Assembly (NCBI GenBank): GCA_963920665.1
Contig: OY987264.1
Span: 26,144,906-26,208,905, forward strand
Source of the DNA: Straminergon stramineum
Taxonomy: Eukaryota > Streptophyta > Bryopsida > Hypnales > Calliergonaceae
Length of the DNA: 64,000 nt
Direction of reading: 5' to 3'
Below the pieces are notes generated by a model. The model did no database searches. It was not told the origin of the DNA and worked only from the letters and a program-made list of their open reading frames with translations. The position numbers and the translations under genes are program-made. This document shows positions 23,601-34,908 of the stretch, piece after piece. The stretch's first letter is position 1, and every line of letters starts with the position of its first letter.

Positions 23601-24774
23601 AATTGTTTCAAGGACTTTAGCTCCCCCCAATGCAGTCAGTTCTTAAAAGGTCACTATAAGAGAGACTATCCTGCAATCATTTTTGAACACTGAAATGAGT
23701 GCTAAGGGGCCTTGGGAACTTACTATAGGACTTCCAGAAGTTTGATAACATTGGGATGAGGGGAGAGCCTCTGCAATGCCTGAATCTCCCGCAAGCTGGT
23801 CACCTGGCCACAAGCATGCCCTTCATGTTTCATTCAAGGATTTTAAGGTAGGATACTCTAAAAGTGTCCCTGCTCTAAAAGCAACCTCTAAAACAGAGGT
23901 ACATTTTGCTTTCTTCAATATACCAAAAGTGCACATTTCAGGGGGGGTTCACTTTTAGTGACCATTGTGTTTCAAATTCAAAAATTTGTAACTAATTTCA
24001 CAAAGGTCTCAAAAATATTAAACCACTTGGATTAGATGCCAATTTCATTTTTTCTTCCCATGATAAATTTCCTCAAAATTGTTTCAAGAAGAGTTTAGCT
24101 TCCCTCTAAAATGCAATTAACTCTTAAAAGGTCACTTTAAGAGCAGCCTACCTTTGATCTACTTACAAATTATGTCACATGGGTATAGGTATGTGGTGCT
24201 ACATTTGGTATACCAATATTCTATCAACCAAATTCTTGGATATTGCAATTAGGTGATGCATTTCATAATAACTTAATGCCCACAATTTGGTTCTACATCT
24301 TACATTCTATGCATGTGATATTTAAAGTCTAAACTTTGATTTTGCAGCACACCTGGTCTATGCTGTTGAAGTTGCTCTTCATACACTTGATTGCTACGTA
24401 CTTGCTTGTCTTGATACATTGTGCTTTTAAAACCTCGGAGAATGTGCCCTCGCCTTTTTTGGCTAGCATACGATATTCTGGTTAAATTTAAGAGCCATCA
24501 TCCACATTCCAAAGAATAGAGTGAGGAAGTTTCATAATAACAAAATTCTTTGGGTTAATACAAATGATCGCCTAAAAAATTTACATTCAATTGATTACAC
24601 TATATATCAAGGGAAACTTCAAAATAGTGAATGCTTATTGTAACATAATAATGGAAATAAATTATATTATATATGTGCAACATTGTAGCATGTTGACAAC
24701 AATATGAAAGTTAGGGTTAGGGTTTAATTAGGTCATTTACACTTACTTTGACATTCTATGGTAATCATGTGCAT
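14621..24774 (-). CDS. MOK: MOK-type CMGC serine/threonine kinase, 13 exons
   Basis: Exons (minus strand): 24774-24747, 24477-24353, 23803-23724, 22898-22768, 21618-21536, 21369-21299, 20657-20545, 20106-20025, 19699-19571, 19346-19230, 18472-18298, 15950-15663, 14764-14621; all phases close, giving 1566 nt and 521 residues. Kinase domain ~11-299: glycine loop GEGTFSEV, Lys40, alpha-C Glu57, HRDIKPEN (Asp135), DFG (Asp152), activation-loop TEY (166-168), APE (176-178). [15 protein letters not shown] and [17 protein letters not shown] are MOK (RAGE-1) hallmarks and separate it from MAK/ICK. MOK-type kinases act in signalling and are linked to ciliary length control in animals and algae; a role in sperm flagella is inference. 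The ~220-residue Ser/Pro-rich tail is unrecognised. The intron after exon 8 appears to be GC-AG. The 28 nt first exon is the least certain part. Confidence 0.85.
15276..15476. mobile_element. Family C-like MITE in last MOK intron
   Basis: 201 bp element with a near-perfect inverted repeat of about 24 bp: left end AGGTAAGAGCACCCAATGG, right end CCATTGGGTGCTCTTACCT, flanked by TA. A second CCCAATGGCGT copy lies just inside the left end. It sits between the last two exons of the kinase gene and has no coding capacity. The TA duplication suggests Tc1/mariner relatives. Confidence 0.8.
16018..16204 (-). mobile_element. Family A MITE, copy 2 (reverse, shortened)
   Basis: Flanked by TTA (16015-16017 and 16205-16207). 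It matches the copy at 62729-62948: GGACATTAAGTGTCCAATGG near one end, GATGATTTTCACAG then TTTCAGGG at the other. At 187 bp it is shorter than the ~220 bp norm. It lies in the large intron before exon 12 of the kinase gene. Confidence 0.6.
16576..16698. mobile_element. CACTA-type MITE, foldback
   Basis: 123 bp element whose two ends pair over about 45 bp. The right end reads TTTTCTTGTAGTG, giving the classic CACTA terminus CACTACAAGAAAA; the left end has T in place of the first C. Flanked by a 3 bp duplication TTT (16573-16575, 16699-16701), the target size expected for CACTA elements. It lies inside the large kinase intron and would fold into a strong hairpin if transcribed. Confidence 0.85.
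17535..17672. mobile_element. Tourist-like MITE (TTA target)
   Basis: 138 bp element with inverted ends of 40 bp or more: left GGGTGGGCTTCCATGTGGAG, right CTCCACATGGAAGCCCACCC, flanked by TTA (17532-17534, 17673-17675). TTA duplications and GGG-starting ends are typical of PIF/Harbinger MITEs. It directly abuts the next element and shares its TTA. Located in the large kinase intron. Confidence 0.85.
17676..18242 (+). mobile_element. Family B element (TTA target), 567 bp copy
   Basis: Ends ACCCCTAAAGGAC and CATCCTTTAGGGGT, with TTA on both sides (17673-17675, 18243-18245). The interior shares order and motifs with the larger element at 47608-49461, including the run TTTCTGAAATTTTTTCCACA followed by a T-rich tract and a TGACAGTTTTxG motif near the right end. 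No coding capacity. Possibly a longer relative of family A, with which it shares the ACCC(C)T ends. Confidence 0.7.
21672..22312 (+). mobile_element. Family A MITE, copy 3, split by a nested element
   Basis: Flanked by TTA (21669-21671, 22313-22315). It starts ACCCTAGAAGGATGGGTTGG and continues GTCACCGTGGAAATCAAC, is interrupted at 21720, and resumes after 22140 with the family A second half (ATCAAACTATTGTGCAAGAC, GGATGAACAATTGC, ATTGGACAAT). Subtracting the insertion leaves about 222 bp, the normal family size. In a kinase intron. Confidence 0.7.
21722..22138. mobile_element. Family C element nested in a family A copy
   Basis: 417 bp insertion flanked by TA (21720-21721, 22139-22140), with inverted ends AGGTAGAC and GTCTACCT. 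Its presence inside the family A copy dates it as the younger of the two. No coding capacity is evident; the short frames through it are shadows. Confidence 0.65.
23389..23672 (+). mobile_element. Family C2 element in kinase intron 3
   Basis: About 284 bp, beginning AGGTAGGGCGCTCTAGAAG and ending with inverted CACTATAAGAGAGACTATCCT. It is homologous over most of its length to 23846-24153 in the neighbouring intron, sharing AGAGGTACATTTTGCTTTCT, TAGATGCCAATT and TCTTAAAAGGTCACT. Both copies have the same orientation and flank exon 3 of the kinase gene. Confidence 0.65.
23846..24153 (+). mobile_element. Family C2 element in kinase intron 2
   Basis: About 308 bp, with ends AGGTAGGATACTCTAAAAGTG and CACTTTAAGAGCAGCCTACCT in inverted arrangement. 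It is the sister of the copy at 23389-23672, in direct orientation. Only the 80 nt exon 3 and short flanks lie between them. Confidence 0.65.
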
Positions 24775-27700
24775 TCTCAAAATATTAACAGTATCAAGTT
24801 TCTTGTATTTGAAATGACTAATACTAATGTTCAATTTAAGAATTTTGAGTCATAAATAGAACAAAGATTAAAAAAAAATTGATAATATTGGGTTGACAAA
24901 TTGACGATAATTGACAATATGTTTCTATACAATCATGTATGTTCTACAAATCCTTTTGAAGTAGTAGTATCTAAATTGAAAAAACTTTGACAAATATCCT
25001 CAAGTATTATTTTCATAACCATAACAAAAACATGAGCCAAATTTCCACTATTGAAAAGAAGATTTGAACTAAATTTCTAATTTTTATGCTCATCAATCTA
25101 AAAAAGTTGGAGGTCTTTTATTACTGTGCATTGTGATTTTGCTTGAATGAAGGAGATTTTTTATGCCCAATTGAGGCTCTTGAGGGCTTGGGAAGAAGTT
25201 CGAGGAAAATCAGCCTAGACATGGCGTTGTATACACACCACTCTCTCACATCCCCAACTCGTTCTTTTTGTACACATATATGTCATAGCCTACTCTTTTG
25301 CCTCATTGTCTTTAGCTTGAAAGAATTCCAAACCCTAAAAGAAAGCAATACAATTATTGTAAAAAAAAGACTACAAGAAATTCAAATATATTGAGCAATT
25401 TGATTGAAATTTGTGAGCATCCTTCATTTTAAACAAACAAAACTCAAACTTCATCATTTAGCATACTTATAGTTTCCAATCTTTAAAATAAATCTACATA
25501 TCAATAACCCATGAATTATTCTTTGACGATGTGCTCCAATATCTATATTAATACTCCATTTTGCTAGACCATACAAACCTTGCAACGCTTGAGGCTGCAA
25601 AATTACACCGCTTTTCCCCTTTCAAAAATCCCTTAGAATTGCATGAATCACTCTATTTAACTTTGCAAATTATGCATAAATGAAAAGCACAAATGTCTTG
25701 AATGCTCATGATGAGATTCATAGTGACCGAACTTGTATTTTGTACAACAATGGATTAAGTGAACTTGCAAGTATTTGTTTGAATTGGAATTTGTGAAGAG
25801 ATTTTTGAACTCAACATATAGAGCCATGTAGAAAGTCGAATGTATCAAACATTGACAAATAGGAGAAAATCTATTCCTCAAAACAATCACATTGATTTAA
25901 ATTACAAATATGAAAAGGACTCTAGGGTTACAAAAATGCATTGCTTAGGTGAATACAAATTGTATATTTCTTTCTAAAATTATATTTTCTAAAACCTTAA
26001 GTGTTCAAATTGTCATCACATCATAATGTGTAATTAAATCATTTGCAGAAAAAATATCGAAGAAACAAATGAAATTATATGGAAAAAGGTTTGAAAAAGG
26101 AAGGGAAGAGACTTTGGAGTATAGCTCTCGGTAATATTACAAAGCGGTTAAACTTTAATTTTGTTCTTTTGAAATGAACATTACTTTGTAAGCAAAAATT
26201 TGGTAAGTAGAATGGTTAGTAATTTTTTTTAATTGTAACTTCTCATATTACATCAATTTTTTGCTTTAATTTATTAAAATAAGAAAATGGATATGTTGAA
26301 TCTTATATTTATAAATTAAATCATCTATCTCAAACTATCAATTGCAGATTAAAATTAAAATTCTTTTGTAATATTTTTGAATTTAAATACATCACATATT
26401 AGAATTTGTTTGGTGTTTAGTTTGTATGACTACGGTAAGGTGTCTTTGCAAGGAATTGCTACATATGATATTTTTTAGCATAACCTCACCAATAAGGATC
26501 ATTGTGATTGTCAATTATGGTAGTTCAACCCCAAACTAATACTACATATTAGATTCTTCTACTTGTAAACTTGATAGACTTAATGTTGGTCAAGGTAGAA
26601 AAAACATTAGTTTGTACAAAATTAACTATGATTATTTAATTAACAAAGTTAATATTTAATAAATTTATTAACAAATTTAATATTTATTTTTTTGGTTACA
26701 AAAAATAAGTGAAACATAATTTTGATAAACAAAAGAACAAGGGTAATCCAAATTCCAAAATTATGAAGATGTATTATAAAATGCAACTTAGAATAATAAT
26801 TTAACGATGACTCTCAAACAATAGTAGTAAAATAAGATTTATAGATCATATCAACAAGGTTAAATCAACTAGTACACTAGCCAATATTTTTCAATTAAAT
26901 TTGAAGTCTAAAATTAAAATTTTCTTTTAAAATAGATTGTATATTAAAAATTTGTGATTTTTACAAGAATTTTTTTCCTTCAAATTCAATATGATAAGTT
27001 CTAATTATGGTAATTTTTGAAGATTTTTATTTTACTTTTTAAATTAAGGCATTTTAGAAGGCGCATTTTCTAAACCAAGAAAGCTATTCGTTGAGGCCAA
27101 CCTATTAGTATCCTTTGAATTATAGAATATTTGCAAAGCAAAGTCTACAGAACCTATATTGTACAAATGTGAAAAAGCTAATATGAGAATCTCCGAGAAA
27201 ATAATGGATGACAAAACACATTTTTGTATATTTTGGATGTATTTGCATCCATTTGTTATTCAAAATTTGAATGTTTGGTTCTAAAGGGATTAAAGGATGG
27301 AGTCTATAAACATTTGGTTAAACTTCAAAATTTTCCACTCCATATAGTTCAATTTGAGGTTCAAATTTCATGAAACTTTTTCTTTTTCTTTTTAGAGATG
27401 AAATCATTTGTCTTCAATAAGACCTGAAAAATTTAGACTTTTTTGTAAAAATTTGAAATTATTATTGTGAATTTTTTAATGAAAATTGAAAAAAAATCAT
27501 ATTATATACAAATTAAATTTAAATAACATGAAAATTGTCAATAAGGGGTATACTATAGCGTAGAATATTGTAATAGAAAACAAATTTATTTGTCATTTTG
27601 TAATTCAAAATTGATAGAATGTGGTAATAGGCCCAAGTTCAAATAAAAGTGAATATTTAATTTTAGTAATTTCTCAAAATTCAAATTGGAGGAGAAGTGG

Positions 27701-28097
27701 TACTTAATAAGCTTATTTTCATTAGTAGGACTCAATTTCCCAAAAGATATTTTTCATGGCTAAAATTGAAATTAAAAGTTAAAGAGGTAAGATTTGCCAA
27801 ATACACTAGAAAGGTTTCTATTGTGATTCATGGATTTAGCTACTTCTATTCTAAAAAAATTTGTAGTTATTCATTGAGAGGCTTTCCAACACCAAATGCT
27901 ATGTACATATATATGGAAGGAAGTCTTATAATTTTTTTTGCACGAAAGCCATCTTTCTTTTAGGGAAAACTTACAACATTTGACCATCCATCAACCACTT
28001 TCTAACTCTGTGGTCCTTCTAGGGTTAATAGGGGGAAACTAAAAATTGCTTCCAATGGGAGATTATCGTCTTAAGAGGGAATGCTGGAACAAGGTTA
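24775..28097. other. AT-rich intergenic region between kinase and FNBP4-like genes
   Basis: Upstream of both the minus-strand kinase and the plus-strand FNBP4-like gene, so it must hold at least the kinase promoter, but no specific element is recognisable. The section from about 27250 to 28030 is an old dispersed repeat related to 36640-38066. Confidence 0.45.
27270..28030 (+). repeat. Dispersed repeat D, copy near 27.6 kb
   Basis: Shares ordered blocks with 36640-38066: AATTTGAAATTATT, then AAGATTTGCC plus CACTA.AAxG, then TCATGGATTTAG, GAGAGGCTTTCCA and CCATCCATCAACCAC followed by a terminal AGGGTTAA. The similarity is degraded, so the boundaries are approximate. No coding signal. Confidence 0.45.
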
Positions 28098-28510
28098 AGG
28101 TAGGAGGCTCTAAAGTGAGTGGGCATTTAGAATTGCCCATATAGACTTGATTGAAATGGATGTGATATAGTCTTTAAATGGACCTTCTACAGTCATTGAA
28201 TGGATTGATAAAAATAAATGAATTTATTGCAAAAGCCAATCATTCTCTTTGCTTTTTCCATTTCTCCTTAGAAGTTACCAATGAACAGTTTATAGAAGAC
28301 CTAGGGTCATAAATAGGGACCTATGACTCATCTTGTTTGAAAATTCAAAAGTAAATAAAAAATGCTTCAAAGATTACGAAACCACTTGTGTAACAGTCAA
28401 AATCTATTTTTCTTTGTCTGAAAAATAAGCTAAAAAAATACTTCCATCTAAGGAAATACATAAAAAAGGCGGACCAACTCTTAGATGAGTGGTTTATAAG
28501 ACTCCTACCT
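28098..28510. mobile_element. Family C element upstream of FNBP4-like gene
   Basis: 413 bp, flanked by TA (28096-28097, 28511-28512), with inverted ends: left AGGTAGGAGGCTCTAAAGTG, right end reading inward AGGTAGGAGTCTTATAAACC on the other strand. It ends about 370 bp before the FNBP4-like start codon and may lie within that promoter region. Confidence 0.65.
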
Positions 28511-28619
28511 TAGTCTTTGTCCTTCTTGATACAACTATACTTGTGGAAATTTCTTGCAAAAATTAAACTTTCAAATTTTGAAAATACTTTATAAAAATAT
28601 GTAAGCATTAATTTTTCGA

Positions 28620-28879
28620 CCACGGTAGTAGGACTGTCCGCGGTTTTAGGGTCACTAGCTGAAACACCGACCCGACCCGGCGAAACCCCGGGCGAAAAAG
28701 CGAATAGCATTTTTCATCATCGTCTTGTTCCAGCGTTGCCTCTAGCCCTCTTACGATTATTGTCTCTGTTTTCCAAGCTCTGTTAGGGTTTCCTTTATCC
28801 CGATGCCCTCTGCCTCGCTTCCCGACTTACTCCTCCTTGTAGTAGTTGTGCCCACGCCCCCTTCCTCTCAGCCTCTCTC
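28620..28879 (+). promoter_or_regulatory. Probable promoter/5' UTR of the FNBP4-like gene
   Basis: A sharp shift from AT-rich to GC-rich sequence occurs here, with GACCCGACCCGGCG at ~28671-28684, then pyrimidine-rich leader (CTTCCTCTCAGCCTCTCTC) directly before the ATG at 28880. A related GGGTCGGGTCGGG motif lies in the GC-rich stretch upstream of the minus-strand gene near 45.6 kb. The transcription start cannot be placed exactly. Confidence 0.4.
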
Positions 28880-31800
28880 ATGGGCAAGCGACGCGACCGG
28901 CGCCATGCCGTGCTCGGCGGTGGTGGTCGCCGAATGAAATTAGACCTCCGCAACGACGACGAGGTCGCCACGGCTGAAGGTTTGTGCCCGTCGTCCTTCC
29001 CTTGTGCTTCCTGATCGGCTTTGGCTTCAATTCTATTCCTTGGAGGTTGAATGGTCTGAGTTTTAGTGTTGGATCTGGCTCTGCTCGTAATTGGAATGAG
29101 TTTTTGGTTAGTTTTTGGCTTTTTTTTGGTGCCCGGAAGCTGCTCGCCGAATTTTATTAGGTTGTTAGTATTTTGGATGTAGTTGGATCTTAGATCTTAA
29201 ACCGCTTTAGTTACGTAATTTCTGTTCCGAGTTATTGTGCTCAATTATGTGCTTCGTTGTTGTCTGCGTTTTCACTTTCGCAATGTTTTGATTCATGATC
29301 GCATGCTGCAATTTTGTGCAATTTTTCGAATTTTACAGTGCGCCATTTCTTATTGTTTTGGTTAGGGTTTTTTGTGATTGTTGAAGCTCGGAAAGCTGCT
29401 GCATTTGCTGGTGTCTGCGATTTTTTATCAGTGTACTCGGCTAATCTACATTCACAAATTGATGTAGTTGGATTTTAGCAGTGGAACCGCTTTAGTTACT
29501 TACTTTCTTTTCGGACGGTAGTGTGTAGAGTCTCTTTTCTGTGTTGAAGTCTAGTTTCTTCATTTCGGAATGTTTTGGCTTCATGATTACGTGTTGCGAT
29601 TTTATATTATTTTATTGGATATTAGAGTATATAAGTGGTTATTGAGAGGTCGCGACTTTGCGTTATCGTTGTCGGAACCATGCATCTCTTTTTGGAGAAA
29701 CGCGTCGTGACTGAAATTCTCCTTTGACATAGTTAATCGGAGTTTTCACGTTGTGCTAGCTGGTGGTGGTAGATTATCAAGTTTGAAACGGAAGAGGGGA
29801 TCTCCATTGGGTCAATGTTTGTTATCGCAATAATTATTTGCATTCTAGCATTTTCTGTGTTTCTGATTGGATCTCTGCTAGGTGCCCGTCTGTTCCAACA
29901 CCTTCTCCTTTGTACTAGGGTTTGGCTATATTTTCTTTAATCTGGAGATTGGGCGGTCTTGCAGAGATGAATATGGATGTCAGTTCGACGGCGGAGGAAG
30001 GAGGTGAAAAGACTGGTGTTGAAAGCGAAGAAAGACTTTCTCCGCATGCGCTACCAGGTGGGTTCACCGGGCCAGCCCTCATGGTGGTCCTGCAATCGAC
30101 AGTTTTTCTGCCAGGGCATTTTTTTCTCGAGGCATTCTACTTTGTACAAACTTGGTTCAGCCGAAAATGGTCTGGAAACTTGAGAGTGAATATGGGGCCT
30201 CTAGCTGGCTCCTAGTGCTATTGTTGGAAGTGGGCCTTCCTCGCACTGGAGGGACTTTGAATCAGATATTGTTGAGGCCTCTTCTTCTTTGTCATTTGTG
30301 GTGCCAGCTGGATTGCGCGGGTGGAGATTTGCAGATCGGCAGCACTCGGTTCGTATGTTTCTAGCTTGTTTGGTTTGTCATACCCTCCCCCTTTTCCTAT
30401 CATCTCTATTGTGGTGTTATGCAACCAAAGGTTAGGGGTCTCTTCAGAGCCTCTCTCCTTTGTGCTAACTTAAATCTAAGGTTGGTGGTGAGTTGAGATC
30501 CCCAAGTAGAGGTGGAAGAGACTCGGGGAACAGCTTTTCCTGCATATTGTGGCTTCTTACTCAATTCTCTTTTAAATGTGCAGGCCCTGTGCAGGTGAAC
30601 CCACTGTCACTTTTGGGTCAATATAGTGATGAAGACGAAGAAGAAGAGAAAGCGCTCGCAAATGGCTCGAGTGGAGATTTTCCTGCTGTCGCTGTTGTGG
30701 GTCAAGTGGATGAGCAGGTACCCTATTCGAGCATTTAATGTGCTGCCTACTGTTAAATAGGTTTCATCAAAGCTAGGACTTATGGCGCAACGCAGTCATT
30801 GTCTTTTTCTCCGGTTGGAGTCTTAACAAAAATAAAATAACATCTGGCTTAGTTTGACATTTGTGTTTTTGTTTTGAAGGTGGCCAATTTTCTTGCTGAC
30901 CTAGAAACTAGCGGTCTTTTGAAGGATGAGACTACTCATCATGAAGATGAAACGGAGTCTGAAGATGCCAAACAAGCCAGTCTTCTACAAGGTACAAAGA
31001 TTTCCGTAACATAGAAGGGTGGATTAGAGGTTTCGGGTGACGTGTCATGGTTGGATCACGTATACCCTAAACGTATGCTTGTAAGAGTACCTTTCCTTCC
31101 CTGTTTGTCAACATAGTTGCATGTGAGTGCACCTGAACTAATAATATGTAATGATTTTTGCGTTTGCTTTGGACCGGGTACCTTTTGCAGAGGTGGACAC
31201 GAAAGACATGGAAATATTATGCGAGTGGGAATCAGTTTTGCATAAAGAGACTTCTGAGTATTACTACTGGAACAAGGTTACCGGTGAAACAACATGGGAG
31301 AAGCCTCCAGCTTATGCATCTTATGAGAGTGAAGTTTTAAAAGGGAGTAATCTTCAAGATGGACTTAAAATGGACAGCAAGCGTCCACTTGAGGATCCAC
31401 ATTCAGGAAGTGATCCAGCTCACGAGGCCTTGTCTCAGAAGACTGTTTCTACGATAAATACTGCTGTACAGCAAGAAGCGAAGAATAATACGGCCTCCGA
31501 AGAAAGAGATGTGGTAGACTTCGTTGAAAGTGGTCAGTTGAAGGATTTTGGATCTGAAGCGATGAGTTTAGAGCATGCGGGAAAGCAAGATGCTGGTCGT
31601 GACTCTGACGATGGAAAGCAGAGCGATAATTGTGTAGAGACTAATGAGGGTTTTAAAATGATAGACAGTCCTTTAGGCGATGCATTAAAGAGCAACCCTG
31701 AAATACTGAGCGATCCAGAAGCCACTTCAAGTGCAGCTGTCGTAGAGCATATCGCCGGAGAATCATGTCAAGTCGAAGCGAGCATGGCATTGCATACTGT

Positions 31801-34800
31801 TGAAAATGGCGAGGGTACTGAAGACCTTGCAACTGAATCTTACATTTCTGGAGTTATTGAAGATCACCCTACTGCTGTTGATCGAACAGATGCTACTGGT
31901 TCGGAAAATTCAGATCCGAGGAATATTCCGGAGCAACCGAAGATAAACGATTATCATCGCATGTTAGAGCGGGGTGAAGTTTTGGCGCGCAAGTTCAAAA
32001 CGTTAGCTGGGTAAGGGTTTTGATGCAAGGTTTTAGCGTTTATGTTTGTTACTGACCGCAAGAAATTATTTTTCATTTCTTGGACTGAATATGGATGGAA
32101 GATTCCTGAGTGTGTTTATTTCTTGCCTTTTTTTTAATTGACAAACAGATATGAGTACGTCATATTATCCTTGACTGGAATATCATTGTTTTTAAAATCT
32201 CCCTGTTAATAATGGTTCTTGGTTTTTGTTTGCAGTGAAGCGTTGCGTTGCTTATCTTTAAAGGTTCGTCTTGCCGTTGAATCAGACGTAAGACTTTCCG
32301 ACTGCAAAGCCATGGCGATGCATGATTTTGTGGAGGATCGGTTTTGGGAACATATGGACTCTCAGATTACAAGGTTGGAAGCTCTGTTGCTCGTTGAAGA
32401 AGCTGCGTCGTCATTGGAGGCTGAGCAGCAGACGGTTACAAGCAGTGTTCTGGATGGGAATCACAAATCGAGACCTGAAGCTGACGTGCATGGAACCCAG
32501 GGGACGAAACAACAGCCTGGAGCAGATGTTGAAAGAAGTTTTAAATCTACAACTCAATTAAGAAGTGAAGATGAAGGTATTTGTTCTGCATGTTTTGGAT
32601 GAACGTGCTGATTGATGTACAGTACTGCGGTAGGATTTCTGTTTTCTTTATACTTCTTACAGTTGTGAGATTCAACGGTTCTCTCTGAATTGTATATTTA
32701 ATGATATGAAGCTAATTCGGCATGTAGTAAACAATGTTTAGTTTGCTCAGGTGACATTTAATGGATTTTTATCTGTGGACTGTGTTTCAGATATGGATGT
32801 CGACATGGATTTGGATATGGAACCGGAGAATGAAAACATTGTTAGTACTTCTGCTGTGGCGAGAACTGTGGACCACGACGCCCTCGGTGCTTTGCCAGTG
32901 CCCGTCTTATATGAGGCTACTGTACCTCAGTCATTGGTGTACATGTCTACTCAAACATTGCCACCACTCGGCTCTTATGGACATGTAGAATCTCAACCTC
33001 CTACTCAAACACTTAGCTCATTACCTGAAGCACCTTTATTTCCTAGTGCACCACTATTCCCTAGTGTGATTCCGGTTTTCCCTGCCGTACCGTCCTCTTT
33101 TCCTTTGCCCCCAGCTGATTCATGGGTTCCTCCACCTCCTCCGGAAGAAGAATGGGCCCCTCCTCCTTTGCCAGATCAAGAGGCCCCTCCTCCTCCACCT
33201 CCCGACGAGGATGAGCTTCCGCTAGCTTCCGCACCAGATACAATTACCCTAGATCCTCCTTACTCGGCACCTGTGGGGTCTTCAACAAATTATTATCCAG
33301 TAGGGACCAACCAGTCAAGTCATGAAGTTACTGGTAGTGAAAGACAGGAGGCGGATAGTTCTAGGTTTGGTGCGGCGGATGTTGATACTGCCTCAGTCCA
33401 TATAAATGGCAATGCTTTGCCACCTTCGGTGGTGAGTACAGGGGCAGCTGAAACAACCACAAAGAAAAGCAATAGAGGTGAGAGCTAATCTTCCGTTTCA
33501 AGATTCTATGTGTACCTTATTTGGGCCGGCCTCTAACTACTGTTTGGCAAGATTTCTGATGTTATTTGTAGTTGTGCTTACGTTTGCATTGGTTGCCCTG
33601 CCCTAGTTCGTAACAAGAAAAGGTCTCATAGTACGGCAGTTGGAGCATCGCTGATGTCAAACAAGAAGGTTTCGTCACTAGTTAACAAGGTATATTCCAT
33701 ACAAATTCATGTTCCTTCAATTGATCTTTTTGTATCTGTATTTGATATTCTGATTGTCCGCTTGTAGTACTGTATTCCTTTTGGCGTATCGCTGTCTCTG
33801 GGTTTTGGAGAAAGCATTTCCTCATTTGTTTTGTCATTCTAGTTTGTGAGAAGGTTCTGAACTCGTGATGGTATTGTGATGTTATAGTGGTTAGCAGCAC
33901 AGGAGGAGCTACATTCTAGCGACGAAGAAGAAGAAGATAAAGACCTATTTGATGTTGAAGCTTTGGAAAAGAAGCGACAGAAAGAAATAGATGAATGGAG
34001 ACATCAGACTCTTGCTAGTGGTGGAGCTTTAGAGAACGCAAATTTTCAACCTCTTGGGACTTTGGACTGGTATACCAGACTAATGATTGTGTGGATTTGC
34101 TTTTGTCATCAATGAAGCCTGTATTTTCGGTTATGATGCAATTGTTTGAGATATCTTCCTTCGCGTTACAAAGTTGGATACTTGATGATCTAACCAACGT
34201 TTTGGTTCTCTAGACACCTATGTATCATATTCATGTGTATATATGTCTTTGTTTTTTAACATTGCATGCTCTCAAAGCACTGGAATTAGGTGGTATATAC
34301 ACTTACGAAATGTTGGGTTTTCGCATCTTCAGGAGAGAGCGGGTTAAAAGGGCCAAGAAAGAAGCAAGCAAACTGGCTGCAAAACAGGAAAAGGATGCCA
34401 AGTCAGAGGATTTAAAAAAGGATCCAACGCATGCTTCATATGAGTCTAACCTTGATACGGATAAAGCAGTTGCCAACACTACACCTCCGATGAAGCCAGA
34501 TTTAAAAGAACTCACCAAGGACTTACCTCCTGGTTGGCAGGTACAAACATTTTTCACTCTAATTGTGTACTAGTTTCATGTTTTCGATTTTTAAACTGTC
34601 GTCAGCTGTCCACGTTGTTATTATTAATTTGGATGCGTTTTACAGTAGTAGAACTACAAGCTTCTTACTTGGTACCAGATTGTTTGGAAGATGCTACGTA
34701 ATGTACTGTCTTGTGTCCTGCTATGATGCTGAACGAAGGAATGTATACGCGGAATGAGATTTCGAATTATTGTGAGTACTTAGCTTTATTGTGTCTAACG

Positions 34801-34908
34801 TCCGTGGCAATCGTCCACTGGTGGCAGGCCTTTTGGGATGCAGAGTCTTGTGAAGTCTATTATGGCAACTTGGCTACATCTGAGACGAGCTGGGATAGAC
34901 CTGTATGA
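28880..34908 (+). CDS. FNBP4: FNBP4-like protein with two WW domains, 10 exons
   Basis: Exons: 28880-28979, 30584-30717, 30880-30991, 31191-32010, 32236-32576, 32791-33477, 33607-33689, 33888-34069, 34333-34540, 34828-34908; all GT-AG, phases close, 2748 nt, 915 residues. The N-terminus MGKRRDRR...GRRMKLDL and NPLSLLGQYSDED are typical of plant FNBP4-type WW proteins. WW1 spans ~126-156 (Trp128, Trp151) and WW2 the extreme C-terminus (Trp888, Trp911); a proline-rich tract (PPPPPEEEWAPPPLP) lies near 600-645, and NANFQPLG-DWRERVKR is a conserved plant block. The animal relative binds proline-rich formins and splicing-associated partners through its WW domains; the plant protein's partners are unknown. 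The last intron splits WW2 after GWQ, so the final 27-codon exon is essential to that domain. Confidence 0.9.
29177..29605 (+). repeat. Imperfect direct duplication in FNBP4-like intron 1
   Basis: Two ~145 bp segments (about 29177-29320 and 29460-29605) share GATGTAGTTGGAT, ACCGCTTTAGTTAC, TTTCGxAATGTTTTG and TTCATGAT in the same order. The duplication sits in the first, 1.6 kb intron. Purpose unknown. Confidence 0.5.
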
